A stretch of DNA of 42,536 nucleotides from Gardnerella vaginalis (GCA_946997215.1 CAMPUL010000013.1:1-42536); one strand, 5' to 3'; positions 32,401 through 41,028 are shown, counted from the stretch's first letter. Translations and numbers: made by a program. Notes: generated by a model not told the origin, from the sequence alone.

Positions 32401-35292
32401 TTATTTGCGCTCGATCTGCTTCATTTCAAAGGTTTCGATTACGTCGCCAAGCTCAATGTCGTTAAAGCTTCCAAGGTTAATGCCTGCCTCGTAGCCTTCG
32501 CTAACGGATTGCACGTCATCCTTAAACCTACGCAAAGTGGAGATTTCAAGATCGTTAACAGTTGCAACACCGTTACGCAAAATACGGCACTTGGTTCCGC
32601 GCTTAACCTCACCATCTTGAACCATAACACCAGCAATATTGCCAAACTTGGACGAGCGGAAGATTTCGCGAATCTCGGAATGAGATGTAACAACCTCTTC
32701 GAACTCTGGCTTAAGCATACCCTTCAAAGCAGCTTCAATATCTTCGATTGCCTTGTAAATAACCGAGTAGTACTTAACTTCCACGCCTTCGCGATCTGCC
32801 AAGTCTGCAACCTGGCGATTAGGACGCACGTTAAAGCCAATAATAACGGCCTTATCAACAGTTGCAAGGTTAACATCGTTTTGCGTAATCGCGCCAACAC
32901 CACGGTGAATAACCTGAATTCCAACTTCGTCGGAAACCTCAATCTTCATTAAGGAGTCTTCCAAAGCTTCAACGGAGCCAGAAGAATCACCCTTAATAAC
33001 AATGTTGAGCATATCCACTTCGGACTTAGCAAACTGTTCCTTAAGGCTTTCAAGAGACACAACCTTACGACGCTTTGCAAGCTGAGCCGCACGCTCTGTA
33101 GCCTGACGCTTTTCGGCAATTTGGCGAGCAGAACGATCGTCGGAAGTAACCAAGAACAAGTCGCCTGCAGTTGGAACAGAAGTCAAACCAAGCACCTGAA
33201 CCGGCGTGGAAGGACCTGCCTCTTGCAAGTGGTTGCCATTTTCGTCGAGCATTGCGCGAACGCGACCATAAGACGTGCCTGCAACAATGGAATCTCCGAC
33301 TTTAAGCGTACCTTGCTGAACAAGAACGGTTGCAACAGCACCGCGACCCTTATCCAAACGAGCTTCAACAGTTGCGCCACGAGCGTCCATGTTTGGATTC
33401 GCCTTAGGATCAAGCTCCGCATCTGTAGTCAAAAGAACAGCCTCAAGAAGCTTATCTACGTTGGTTCCCTGCTTTGCGGAAATATTCACAAACATGGTGT
33501 CGCCGCCGTATTCTTCTGGAACAAGACCGTACTCTGTAAGCTGACCGCGAACCTTATCTGGGTTTGCTCCAGCAACATCAATCTTGTTTACTGCAACAAC
33601 AATAGGCACGTGAGCAGCCTGCGCGTGGTTAATTGCTTCAACAGTTTGAGGCATAACGCCGTCGTCTGCTGCAACAACAAGAATTGCAACGTCTGTAAGC
33701 TCCGCACCACGAGCACGCATAGCTGTAAACGCTTCGTGGCCTGGGGTATCCAAGAACGTAATCTTGCGCTTGTCGCCGTCTAAGGTGACTGTAACTTGGT
33801 AAGCACCGATGCGCTGCGTAATGCCGCCAGCTTCGCGCGCTACAACATTCGACTTACGGATTGTATCGAGCAAGCGAGTTTTACCGTGATCAACGTGGCC
33901 CATAACAGTAACAACTGGAGGACGAGTTACAAGATTATCGTCTTCTTGAAGCTCTTCTTCGTCTAAGTCAATATCGAACTGCTGAAGAAGCTCTTTATCT
34001 TCTTCTTCTGCAGAAACAAGACTAATATTCCAGCCGATTTCTTCGCCAAGAATCTGGAATGTTGTTTCATCCAAAGACTGCGTAGCTGTGGCCATTTCTC
34101 CAAGGTGGAACAAAACAGTAACCAAAGCTGCTGGATTTACATCAATCTTTTCTGCCAAATCCGAAAGCGTTGCGCCTTGACGAAGGCGAATCGTAGCGCC
34201 GTTACCCGAAGGAATACGCACGCCGCCAATAACTGGTGCTTTAAGTTCTTCGTATTCTCTGCGCTTTGCAAGACGATTCTTACGAGCTTTAGAAGACTTT
34301 CCACCTTGGCGACCAAATGCACCTGCGGCTCCTGCGCGACCACGACCACCCCTGGATGGGCCTGCGTTTGGAGCACCTGCAGCCGCTGCTTGGAAGCTTG
34401 CAGCTTGATTTGCGTTAAAGCGCGACTCTGCCGATGGGCGCGTTCCTGCGCCCCCATTGCCGCCGCCTGAACGATGCGAGCCTTGCCATTGGGAACGATT
34501 TGCTCCGTTGCCGCCATTGCCGCCGCCTTGACGGTTTCCGCCGCGACCACCGCGACCGCGACCACCGCCGTTGCCGCCATTGCCATTACCAGACCCTGGC
34601 TTTGAGCCACGAGCATTCTCTGCAGCCGTGCCTGGTCGCGACATTGGATGTGGGCGTGGAATGTCTCCAGGTGTAGGCGCGCGCATACCCTGCTTTCGAC
34701 TAAACGGATTGTTTCCTGGTCGAGGAGCGGACCCAGAACTAGAACCTTGATGTGGTCTAGGACGTGGAGGCATTTGCGAAGAACGCTCTTGCTTGGAAGA
34801 TTTAGATTCTACACCACCGCGCTTTTCCGCGCCGCGCTTTGAATCGCCAGACTTAGAAGAATTATTAGGCTTTGCGTTTCCAGCCGAAGGCTTAGGAGTT
34901 GCATTGTTAGCAGCATGCGCATTAGAAGTCTTAGATTCGTGATTTTCATGCACTTTTTGCGCAGAATTCTGCTTTGCAAAAGACTTTTGTTCTGGCTTTT
35001 GATTAGCCTTCTTTTCTGCATTTTGACCATGAGATTCTGGCTTGCTATTAGACGCAGAATCCGCAGATTTATTAGAAGCATGATCAACATTCTTAGACGC
35101 AGAAGGCTTCGATTCGCTCTTTGCAGCAGAATCCGCAGGCACAAATTCCGTCTTTAGACGACGCACTACAGGAGCTTCAACAGTTGAAGAAGCGGACTTT
35201 ACGAATTCGCCCATACTCTTCAAACGTTCCAATACGGTTTTACTATCTACACCAAATTCTTTGGCCAGTTCGTATACGCGCTTTTTTACCAC
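32401..35292 (-). CDS. infB: translation initiation factor IF-2
   Basis: GTPase that places initiator tRNA on the ribosome. The start is GTG at 35292, eight bases after GGAG. Residues 1-55 are the IF2_N helical domain ([19 protein letters not shown]). A long Lys/Ser/Ala/Asn then Gly/Arg/Asn-rich linker (about 55-330) is typical of high-GC gram positives. The second IF2_N-like part precedes the G domain with GHVDHGKT near 465, [17 protein letters not shown], and NKID. The C-terminal domains follow to residue 963. The very repetitive linker DNA (around 34400-34620) is a likely site of length change. Confidence 0.97.
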   Translation of the reverse strand: MVKKRVYELAKEFGVDSKTVLERLKSMGEFVKSASSTVEAPVVRRLKTEFVPADSAAKSESKPSASKNVDHASNKSADSASNSKPESHGQNAEKKANQKPEQKSFAKQNSAQKVHENHESKTSNAHAANNATPKPSAGNAKPNNSSKSGDSKRGAEKRGGVESKSSKQERSSQMPPRPRPHQGSSSGSAPRPGNNPFSRKQGMRAPTPGDIPRPHPMSRPGTAAENARGSKPGSGNGNGGNGGGRGRGGRGGNRQGGGNGGNGANRSQWQGSHRSGGGNGGAGTRPSAESRFNANQAASFQAAAAGAPNAGPSRGGRGRAGAAGAFGRQGGKSSKARKNRLAKRREYEELKAPVIGGVRIPSGNGATIRLRQGATLSDLAEKIDVNPAALVTVLFHLGEMATATQSLDETTFQILGEEIGWNISLVSAEEEDKELLQQFDIDLDEEELQEDDNLVTRPPVVTVMGHVDHGKTRLLDTIRKSNVVAREAGGITQRIGAYQVTVTLDGDKRKITFLDTPGHEAFTAMRARGAELTDVAILVVAADDGVMPQTVEAINHAQAAHVPIVVAVNKIDVAGANPDKVRGQLTEYGLVPEEYGGDTMFVNISAKQGTNVDKLLEAVLLTTDAELDPKANPNMDARGATVEARLDKGRGAVATVLVQQGTLKVGDSIVAGTSYGRVRAMLDENGNHLQEAGPSTPVQVLGLTSVPTAGDLFLVTSDDRSARQIAEKRQATERAAQLAKRRKVVSLESLKEQFAKSEVDMLNIVIKGDSSGSVEALEDSLMKIEVSDEVGIQVIHRGVGAITQNDVNLATVDKAVIIGFNVRPNRQVADLADREGVEVKYYSVIYKAIEDIEAALKGMLKPEFEEVVTSHSEIREIFRSSKFGNIAGVMVQDGEVKRGTKCRILRNGVATVNDLEISTLRRFKDDVQSVSEGYEAGINLGSFNDIELGDVIETFEMKQIERK

Positions 35293-35548
35293 TCAGTGTT
35301 CTCCTCAGTCTGTGGCAGCGTAAAACGAACGCAACCACTTTATATTGTTATAAGATTCTTACTCTTATGCTTTTTATTTAGATATCTCATAATGCGATAT
35401 CTCATCGTGTAACCATGATTTCAACCATGATTTTGTACCTCGTTCCCTAGGCAAAAAGCTGCTAATAAGCCCAGATTGCAGCTTTCAGCTTACTCGAAAC
35501 GTTGGATTCTCGGGAGTGTCGCAAGTTTGCTAAATGCTAGCAAAAATC
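35293..35548. other. nusA-infB spacer with direct repeats
   Basis: In many bacteria a YlxR gene lies here; no such reading frame is present. Instead there are two short duplications: GATATCTCAT twice (near 35381-35405) and AACCATGATTT twice (near 35411-35435), plus the hairpin at 35453-35485. Confidence 0.6.
35453..35485 (-). terminator. possible attenuator hairpin between nusA and infB
   Basis: On the minus strand AAAGCTGC and GCAGCTTT pair perfectly over eight bases around a 15-base loop and run into a stretch of five T. The stem is modest and the T-run short, so partial termination between nusA and infB is plausible rather than a full stop. Confidence 0.5.
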
Positions 35549-36595
35549 TTATTCCGCCGAATTAGAATCAGCGTTCATAGCTTCTTGCTTTTTAGCATGC
35601 TCTTCCGCAGACTCAATTCCAATCTTCCAACCAGTCAACTTTGCTGCAAGTCGCGCATTCTGACCCTCCTTGCCAATGGCAAGCGAAAGCTGAGAATCGT
35701 GAATAAAAGCAACAGCAGTCTGACTTTTCTCACTAACAACATGAACTTCTGTTACTACTGCTGGAGATAACGCAGCGGAAACAAACTGTGCTGGATCTTG
35801 CGACCAATCAACAATATCGATTTTTTCTTGACCAAGATTTTCCAATACAGCACGAACGCGCGAACCACCAGGGCCAATCAAAGCACCCTTTGGATTAACA
35901 CCATCGGTATTAGCACGAACAGCAATCTTAGTGCGCGCGCCAGCTTCTCGAGCAATAGCCATAATCGAAACAGCTCCCGAAACAAGTTCTGGAACTTCTC
36001 GCTCAAAAAGTCTGCGAACAAGATCTGGGTGAGATCTAGAAACAACTATCTCTGGTCCGCGCAAGCCGCGAGCAACGTTTACAACATAAACGCGAATACG
36101 CTCACCGTGGCGATATCTTTCGCCAGGAACTTGCTCTCTTCTAGGCAAAATGGCTTCAACATCTCCAACAGCAACGTGAATATTAGAAGGATCTTTAGAA
36201 TCCTGTTGCACAATACCGTTAATAAGCTTTCCTTTTTGACCAGAAAAAGCTCCAAATACGCGGTCATCTTCCACTTTGCGGAAAAGCTGCGTAATAACTT
36301 GGCGAGCTGTTGCTGCAGCAAGACGTCCAAAATCTCTAGGCGTATCGTCATACTCTTCGCCCAAAGTAAATGCTGGGTGAGGATTATCTTCTGTAGGAAC
36401 ACCTGGAATCTCATCTCGTGCCCATACAGTAAAGCAACCAGCACGCTCATCTAGCTCAACTCGAGCATGCCTTGCTGGGTGGGAAGTCTTCATGTATGCA
36501 AGACGCAAAGCCTCGGCGAGTGCCTCGTCCAGCTCGTCGGCATTAATCCCCTGCTGAGCCGCAAGCTGATGCATTCCCGCCAAATCCAATTCCAT
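35549..36595 (-). CDS. nusA: transcription termination/antitermination protein NusA
   Basis: RNA polymerase-binding factor controlling pausing, termination and antitermination. Order: N-terminal RNAP-binding domain (ADELDEALAEALRLAY), S1 domain (about 125-190, VEAILPRREQVPGERYRHGERIRVYV), KH1 (about 195-275, GPEIVVSRSHPDLVRRLFEREVPEL, GARTKIAVRA) and KH2 (LSLAIGKEGQNARLAAKLTGWKIGI). The start at 36595 is preceded by AGGAGG nine bases upstream; an ATG at 36619 would put that site inside the coding region. 348 residues, the short actinobacterial form without acidic C-terminal repeats. First gene of the nusA-infB-rbfA-truB-ribF cluster. Confidence 0.96.
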   Translation of the reverse strand: MELDLAGMHQLAAQQGINADELDEALAEALRLAYMKTSHPARHARVELDERAGCFTVWARDEIPGVPTEDNPHPAFTLGEEYDDTPRDFGRLAAATARQVITQLFRKVEDDRVFGAFSGQKGKLINGIVQQDSKDPSNIHVAVGDVEAILPRREQVPGERYRHGERIRVYVVNVARGLRGPEIVVSRSHPDLVRRLFEREVPELVSGAVSIMAIAREAGARTKIAVRANTDGVNPKGALIGPGGSRVRAVLENLGQEKIDIVDWSQDPAQFVSAALSPAVVTEVHVVSEKSQTAVAFIHDSQLSLAIGKEGQNARLAAKLTGWKIGIESAEEHAKKQEAMNADSNSAE

Positions 36596-36890
36596 CGTGC
36601 ATGTCCTCCTGTAATTCATTTATAAATTTTCACTTATAAAATTAACTTATTCTTCTTTTATACGTTTTACGCATAACAAAACGCTAAAATCTAATTTTAA
36701 CAAGTATGTAAAGCGCAAAATTTTATGACTATGATTAAAAATGTTAAGCATAAAATGTTAGACACAAAGCAAGCCAACATTGGTCACAGTCACAGACTAT
36801 TTTAGTAGATTATGCAGACACGTTTTGTTTTGTTCTAAAGCCTTGCAAGGCGTGCAAAATATTATCAAACACGTAGCAAAAGGTGTTCTA

Positions 36891-37793
36891 ATGCGCAAGA
36901 AAAAGTTTGTTTTAGTATTTGCATCGCTTATTGCTGTATTAATGGCTTTTAGCGCTTGCTCGGGATCAAAGCAATTTAATAACGTTAATAACGCTGCGAC
37001 TAGCTCATCTAAAAGCAATAATGCGTGCTACCAGGTTTTACAAAGCGCAAAGCGCAATCAAAAAATCGTAGATAAAAAAGAAGCAAACGTAACTAGAAAC
37101 AACTTGCAAAATGCTGCGAATTCTTGGAAAAACGTTGCGGTACAATGCAACGCACGATTTGCTCAAGGCGTTGTTTTTAGCGCGCAAAACACATGGAGAT
37201 TGGCTAATCTAAGTCAAGGCAACGAAAGCGGAGCGGCAAACGCCTCTAAAATCGCAAATCAAATGGAATCAAGCGTTTACAAAAAATTGTATGACTTTGC
37301 AAATAGTACTAGTAACTTGTATTGGAATCACGACCCACTTGCAAAAGCGGCATTAGAACAAGACAAACTAGCTTTTATGTTACAAACTTTAGCTGCAAAA
37401 GATGTTGATAACGTTTCGTTAAGACAAAGCGATATTACAGCTACGATTGCTAACACACTTATGCACTTTGCTTCAAGCGGAAGCGACTTGCGACAAAAAG
37501 TATACGAAATACCGCAAAAGAATCTGGATTCTGGCGTTGCAAAAGACGAAGCTAGCGCAAAAGACTTGCCAATAGTTGCAATAGCGTATATGGATTGCGC
37601 ACGCGGAGAACTAGACGCGCTAAATCAAGCCATTTTCCCTACAAACAAAGACGGTAGCGTAAATCATAGCGCGCTTAATAGCAACACAAATCAAGAGTTT
37701 ATTGAGATTCTTGCAAACATTACTATTTCGCATATTATGAGTGCGTACGCTTATGGATATCCTAGCGATTCTTCCATGATTTTTAAGCAATAG
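36891..37793 (+). CDS. lipoprotein of unknown function
   Basis: 300 residues, not recognised. MRKKKFVLVFASLIAVLMAFSAC is a textbook lipoprotein signal with the modified Cys at residue 23, followed by a Ser/Asn-rich spacer. The remainder is mostly helical, with Asn, Ala and Gln common, and includes LAKAALEQDKLAFMLQTLAAKDVDNVSLRQ and an Asp-rich VAIAYMDCARGELDALNQAIF. The start at 36891 is chosen for the signal and AGG seven bases upstream; an in-frame ATG at 36780 would bury the signal. It is divergent from nusA. The repeat block begins directly after its stop, and I see no terminator. Confidence 0.82.
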   Translation: MRKKKFVLVFASLIAVLMAFSACSGSKQFNNVNNAATSSSKSNNACYQVLQSAKRNQKIVDKKEANVTRNNLQNAANSWKNVAVQCNARFAQGVVFSAQNTWRLANLSQGNESGAANASKIANQMESSVYKKLYDFANSTSNLYWNHDPLAKAALEQDKLAFMLQTLAAKDVDNVSLRQSDITATIANTLMHFASSGSDLRQKVYEIPQKNLDSGVAKDEASAKDLPIVAIAYMDCARGELDALNQAIFPTNKDGSVNHSALNSNTNQEFIEILANITISHIMSAYAYGYPSDSSMIFKQ

Positions 37794-37885
37794 CACACTG
37801 CGATTTTGCGCTTAGACCGCGCGAACGATTCCCCTTACTCGGTATTGCGCGAGGTTTGAGTATTTCTCTCCTCGCAAGTGACGCG
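37794..37885. other. start of the repeat block after the lipoprotein gene
   Basis: No gene. The stretch around 37809-37829 (CGCTTAGACCGCGCGAACGA) is the reverse complement of 38246-38264, so the repeat words occur here in opposite orientation. Nothing else recognised. Confidence 0.6.
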
Positions 37886-38047
37886 CTCCTTTACGGGGGT
37901 CTTATGAACGTTAATATTCCAAGGCCTCAGTATGGCGCTATTTATTGCTCGTATAGAAATACATCAAACCTTCTGAATATCTAGGACTTTTGCGTGGTTT
38001 TTATCACCGAGATTCTCGATTTTTCTTCTTCATTCGATGAATCACCA
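37886..38047. repeat. left arm of a ~160-bp imperfect inverted repeat
   Basis: It matches the reverse complement of 40441-40603. The central 50 bases (37934-37983 versus 40505-40554) are identical; the flanks contain substitutions and small gaps but keep recognisable words such as TGAACGTTAAT and TATCACCGAGATTCT. No coding capacity was recognised. Confidence 0.9.
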
Positions 38048-38125
38048 CCTTCGGCGCTGAGGTTCATCTCATTCAGTGCGAAAAATCTCGAATCTCTACC
38101 TCACTTAATGTAACCCATGCAGCCT

Positions 38126-38243
38126 TGTAGTGTGTTTGTATCAAAAAAACACCGAAATTCAGTACAAACACACTACAGTTCTGCGTGTTTATGTAGTGCA
38201 ATTGTATAACGACACGCCGTAAATCCAGTACAATCGCACTACA
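38126..38243. repeat. two tandem paralogous hairpins
   Basis: Hairpin 1 has arms at 38126-38140 and 38163-38177 (TGTAGTGTGTTTGTA and its perfect complement); hairpin 2 has arms at 38192-38206 and 38229-38243 (TGTAGTGCAATTGTA, one mismatch). Both have a 15-bp stem and exactly 22-base loops that share ACRCCG...AAATYCAG. The copies start 66 bases apart. Confidence 0.88.
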
Positions 38244-38245
38244 AA

Positions 38246-38424
38246 GCAGGTCATCGTTCGCGCGGTCTAAGCGACAAGGCAGGTCATGTCGTTCGCGCGG
38301 ATTAGCCGCGCTCACGTCTTCGCCGCACGTAAAGTCCACTGGACTTTACGTTTTAGCGGCTCAGCGCGCCAAATTGCCTTCGCGCGCTACGCTCTTTAGC
38401 GCTCAGGCAGGTTGGCGCGGGGGA
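38246..38424. repeat. cruciform-forming repeat element (copy near the surface-protein 3' side)
   Basis: Contains the family words GCGGTCTAAGCGACAAGGCAGGTC, a 31-base segment (38293-38323) identical to 40610-40640, and a near-perfect hairpin ACGTAAAGTCCA/TGGACTTTACGT with a one-base loop nested inside GCCGC/GCGGC. It ends with GCTACGCTC...GGCAGG. No gene is credible here. Confidence 0.85.
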
Positions 38425-38426
38425 AA

Positions 38427-38461
38427 AGAAAAAGGCTTGTTAGAAAACCTAACAAGCCTTT
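38427..38461 (-). terminator. intrinsic terminator on the surface-protein strand
   Basis: A perfect 13-bp stem (AAAGGCTTGTTAG with CTAACAAGCCTTT) and a five-base loop, followed on the minus strand by TTTTTCTTTT. It lies about 230 bases after the surface-protein stop, giving that mRNA a long 3' tail, which also contains a hairpin GCGCGCACT/AGTGCGCGC near 38651-38676. On the plus strand there is no T-run. Confidence 0.85.
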
Positions 38462-38689
38462 AATACTAAAAACAGAATCCCGTCCCTAGCGGAAAACCAT
38501 CTCTAGCAACAAGCATTAAGCACTTACAAGCAGAATAAAGAACCTACACGGTAAGAAAAGGAAATTTCGGCAAACCAAGCAAACTCTAAACCCCGCGTGC
38601 AAGCTGCAGCACAAAACACGCGCCGCCGCCTAACGCAAGCCTATTTCAAGCGCGCACTCACACACTTAGCATAAGTGCGCGCGCATTGC

Positions 38690-39832
38690 TTAGTGACGAG
38701 CCTTGCGAACAGCAGCACCCATGCCAGCGAGCATGGTGGCAGCCAAAGCGGTCAAAGTTACGCCAACACCAGTACCAGTGTGGGTGTTACCGCGCTTGTC
38801 CTTGCCATTCTTGTTCTCAACCTCAGTCTTAGCACCAGCAGCAGCGCCATTAGCACCAGCCTGGCCAGCAGCCTGACCTGGCTTAGCACCTGGCTGACCA
38901 GCTGGAGCACCAGGAGCAACGAATGGGTCAGAAGAGCCTACAAAACCAACACCATACTGGAAGTCAGTCTTAAGCAACTTAACAGCTTCTGGAGCAGCAA
39001 AACCAAGAACCAAAGCCTCCTTATGATCCTTAGCCTTAGCGTAAGCATCCGAGTAAGCAGTGAAAGCAGACTCATACTTGCCGAAAGCATCATCAAACTT
39101 GCCCTTTGCTTCAGTAGTCTTACCTTCAAGCTTAGTAACAGCAGCGTCAGCATCTGCTTGAGCCTTCTCTAAGCGACCAAGGGTAGCCTGATCACGCTTA
39201 GACATATCGTCATGCTCATTCTTAAAATCGGTAACAGCCTTAGCAGCAGCAGAAGCCTTAGCCTTAGCAGCCTTCAACTCACCGTCAAGCTTGTTAGCCT
39301 TAGCAAAAGCGTCGCGAACGCTCTTATCGGCAGCCTGAAGCTTAGTAGACGCAGACTGCAAAGCAGCAGTGTAATCAGCATCAGATGGATCCTCAGCCTT
39401 TGGAGTGTTAGCATCCTTCTCCAAGGAAGCAAGATACTTAGCATGAAGATCATTGACCTTGGTTTCCTGAGCAACATAAGCAGCATGAGCGTTGTACTTC
39501 GTGACATAATCGGTTGCAGAATTTACATCCGCTTCTTTTGCATCTTTACGATCAGGATCAGTTGCAGGCTTCAGCTCAAGCTTGCCATCAACTTCCTTAT
39601 AAAGCTTCTTAACAGCATCAGAAGTTGGCTCAGTTGGCGCATCCTTACCAGCAGACATTCCTTCAAAAGCCGTCTTAGCATCCTCGTACTGCTTCTTCAA
39701 ATCAGCAGTTGTTGGAGTCTTTACAGCCTCAGGAGCCTTAGGAGCCTCAGCGAATGCTGGGGTGGCCATTGCGAAGCCGGCAAGCAAAGTTGCGCCAGCA
39801 GCGAAAGCGGCGATAGCCTTCTTATTCATCAT
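38690..39832 (-). CDS. secreted coiled-coil surface protein with sortase-like C-terminal anchor
   Basis: 380 residues. MMNKKAIAAFAAGATLLAGF begins a signal peptide, with probable cleavage after ATPAFA. Residues ~30-285 are Ala/Lys/Asp/Glu-rich and largely helical, with heptad-like stretches (KLQAADKSVRDAFAKANKL, DQATLGRLEKAQADADAAV). A Gly/Pro/Ala/Gln hinge (about 305-335) precedes the end: NTHTG, a hydrophobic segment VGVTLTALAATMLAGMGAAV and the basic tail RKARH, the layout of a cell-wall sorting signal but without canonical LPxTG. Start 39832 is supported by AAAGG eight bases upstream; an ATG at 39892 is rejected. It is probably exposed on the cell and phase variable (see the promoter at 39946-39975). 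The specific ligand or role is unknown. GC content is higher than in its neighbours. Confidence 0.85.
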   Translation of the reverse strand: MMNKKAIAAFAAGATLLAGFAMATPAFAEAPKAPEAVKTPTTADLKKQYEDAKTAFEGMSAGKDAPTEPTSDAVKKLYKEVDGKLELKPATDPDRKDAKEADVNSATDYVTKYNAHAAYVAQETKVNDLHAKYLASLEKDANTPKAEDPSDADYTAALQSASTKLQAADKSVRDAFAKANKLDGELKAAKAKASAAAKAVTDFKNEHDDMSKRDQATLGRLEKAQADADAAVTKLEGKTTEAKGKFDDAFGKYESAFTAYSDAYAKAKDHKEALVLGFAAPEAVKLLKTDFQYGVGFVGSSDPFVAPGAPAGQPGAKPGQAAGQAGANGAAAGAKTEVENKNGKDKRGNTHTGTGVGVTLTALAATMLAGMGAAVRKARH

Positions 39833-39854
39833 TTTATTTTCCTTTCTTCTTCTC

Positions 39855-39909
39855 CTATGCGTTAGGGGCGCATAGAAAAATTTGCTCCACAATCCAAAAC
39901 GGATCGTGG
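39855..39909 (-). promoter_or_regulatory. two hairpins in the 5' leader of the surface protein mRNA
   Basis: Hairpin 1: CTATGCG/CGCATAG (39855-39861 with 39869-39875), just upstream of the ribosome binding site. Hairpin 2: CCACAATCC/GGATCGTGG (39887-39895 with 39901-39909, one wobble). Both fall in the ~105-base leader predicted from the promoter and may affect mRNA stability or translation. Confidence 0.6.
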
Positions 39910-39945
39910 TACACAGCCAAACTAGGTGCGGCCATGTTTGCTATT

Positions 39946-39975
39946 AACATACCCCCCCCCGTTTGAAAAAGTCAA
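39946..39975 (-). promoter_or_regulatory. putative phase-variable promoter with G9 tract in the spacer
   Basis: On the minus strand: -35 TTGACT (39970-39975), an 18-base spacer made of TTTTCAAAC plus nine G (39952-39960), then -10 TATGTT (39946-39951). The homopolymer occupies half of the spacer, so gain or loss of one G by slippage would shift spacing to 17 or 19 and change promoter strength. It is the only homopolymeric G/C run of this length noticed in the window. Confidence 0.75.
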
Positions 39976-40192
39976 GCCCCAGCCACACGTGCTAAACCGA
40001 AAAAAATGATGATATACACAAACTAATCCACAATAAAAGCCACATTGCCGTAAAATTTGTGGATAAACAACACTTAAACCGTAAAAATACGCATTTCAAG
40101 GTTTTTGAAGAATTTTCCCAGGTTTTTTTAAGGAAAGACTTTCCGCGCGTGTCGCGAAACAAATGATGGGAAAAGAATCAAGAATATTGTGA
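39976..40192. other. gene-free stretch upstream of the phase-variable promoter
   Basis: AT-rich, no gene. Small inverted repeats only: TCCACAA/TTGTGGA (near 40027 and 40058) and GGAAAG/CTTTCC near 40131-40143. No function assigned. Confidence 0.5.
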
Positions 40193-40440
40193 GCGCGGTC
40201 TAAGCGCGCTATTCCTCGCGGCTATTAGTAGCCGCTCGGCTGATTTGGCATGTAAAGTCCACTGGACTTTACATTTGAGCCAAATCACGCTTTGACTGAG
40301 CTTGAAATACGTTATGCAATTTCAAGCTCAGTCAAAGCGCGCAGCAGAAGCAGTGCTTCTGCTTTAAGCGGCTCAGCGAATCGAAGTGCATTCGCGCGCT
40401 ACGCTTTAATCGCTCATGCAAGTCGATTCGCAGCATGAAA
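40193..40440. repeat. cruciform-rich repeat element with a perfect 21-bp stem
   Basis: At least four nested hairpins in ~250 bases: GCGGCTA/TAGCCGC near 40219; ATGTAAAGTCCA/TGGACTTTACAT nested in GATTTGGC/GCCAAATC; a perfect 21-bp stem with arms 40288-40308 and 40319-40339 around a 10-base loop; and GCAGAAGCA/TGCTTCTGC. It ends with the family word ATGCAAGTCGATTCGC. The AAAGTCCA hairpin core is shared with 38246-38424. Confidence 0.9.
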
Positions 40441-40603
40441 TGGTGATTCGCTGAAGCAGCAAGAAAAATCAAGAATCTCGGTGATAAAAGATACGAAAAA
40501 GTTTTAGATATTCAGAAGGTTTGATGTATTTCTATACGAGCAATAAATAGCGCCAACCTAAAACATTAGAACATTAACGTTCACAAGATATCCGTAAAAG
40601 GAG
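40441..40603. repeat. right arm of the ~160-bp imperfect inverted repeat
   Basis: Reverse complement of 37886-38047, with 40505-40554 identical over 50 bases. Together the two arms bracket the surface-protein gene, its terminator and its promoter (about 2.4 kb between arms). Confidence 0.9.
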
Positions 40604-40606
40604 TTT

Positions 40607-40798
40607 CGCTCGCGCGGATTAGCCGCGCTCACGTCTTCGCTTGCGTTGAAAGCACACAGTGCTTTCAACTTTGAGCAAGCTCAGCGCTCCGAATTACCTT
40701 TTCACGTTACGCTCTAAGCGAAAAGGCAGGTCGTCGCGCCCGCGCAACGTTAAGTAGGAAAATCACTTGCGCGGTCTAAGCGAAAAGGCAGGTCGGAG
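40607..40798. repeat. cruciform-forming repeat element (copy next to tRNA-Ser)
   Basis: Shares the 31-base segment 40610-40640 with 38293-38323, but at the place of the AAAGTCCA hairpin it has a different one, GTTGAAAGCAC/GTGCTTTCAAC nested in GCTTGC/GCAAGC. Two copies of CTAAGCGAAAAGGCAGGTCG follow (near 40717 and 40776). Confidence 0.88.
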
Positions 40799-40801
40799 TA
40801 T

Positions 40802-40835
40802 AAAAAAGGGCTTCTGGCTAATCGCCAGAAACCCT
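40802..40835 (-). terminator. intrinsic terminator of the tRNA-Ser transcript
   Basis: On the minus strand AGGGTTTCTGGC pairs with GCCAGAAGCCCT (one wobble) around a five-base loop and runs into TTTTTT. It starts six bases after the tRNA 3' end. Confidence 0.9.
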
Positions 40836-40840
40836 GATTG

Positions 40841-40926
40841 CGGATGAAGCGAGATTTGAACTCGCGGAGGGTGTAGCCCTCACACGCTTTCGAGGCGTGC
40901 TCCTTAGACCGCTCGGACATTCATCC
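40841..40926 (-). tRNA. tRNA-Ser, anticodon CGA
   Basis: 86 bases. Acceptor GGATGAA/TTCATCC with discriminator G; D arm TCC...GGA; anticodon stem CACGC/GCGTG with loop CTCGAAA, anticodon CGA (reads UCG); long variable arm GAGGG/CCCTC typical of serine tRNAs; T arm GCGAG/CTCGC with TTCAAAT. The 3' CCA is not encoded. It ends beside the repeat block. Confidence 0.97.
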
Positions 40927-40982
40927 TTTGCGCAACTCGCAAATGCGTAAAGTGCAAATGCAAAAAGAAACGCAACTTTTCG

Positions 40983-40988
40983 ATTATA
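40983..40988 (-). promoter_or_regulatory. candidate -10 for tRNA-Ser
   Basis: A consensus TATAAT lies 57 bases upstream of the mature tRNA 5' end. No good -35 is visible, so this is tentative; transcription could also continue from truA. Confidence 0.4.
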
Positions 40989-41028
40989 AGCCAACCCTAG
41001 AATATATAAGCGCATGGCGCGTTGACAC

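Noticed and set aside
33121..33783. 220-codon frame opposite infB, and similar frames opposite nusA (35798-36454) and the surface gene (39212-39865)
   Set aside because: All lie fully inside confidently identified genes and their compositions are mirror images of the real proteins.
35293..35548. YlxR gene between nusA and infB
   Set aside because: The 256-base spacer holds no suitable frame or motif, only short repeats and a hairpin.
38073..38339. 88-codon minus-strand frame in the repeat block
   Set aside because: It is formed by the tandem hairpins and a cruciform repeat, has no ribosome binding site and no recognisable protein character.
40193..40798. CRISPR array
   Set aside because: Repeats are palindromic, irregularly spaced and mosaic, without constant repeat-spacer units or cas genes.
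37794..40840. Genomic island integrated at tRNA-Ser
   Set aside because: The block touches the tRNA 3' side, but I found no copy of the tRNA end at the far side, no integrase and no mobility gene.
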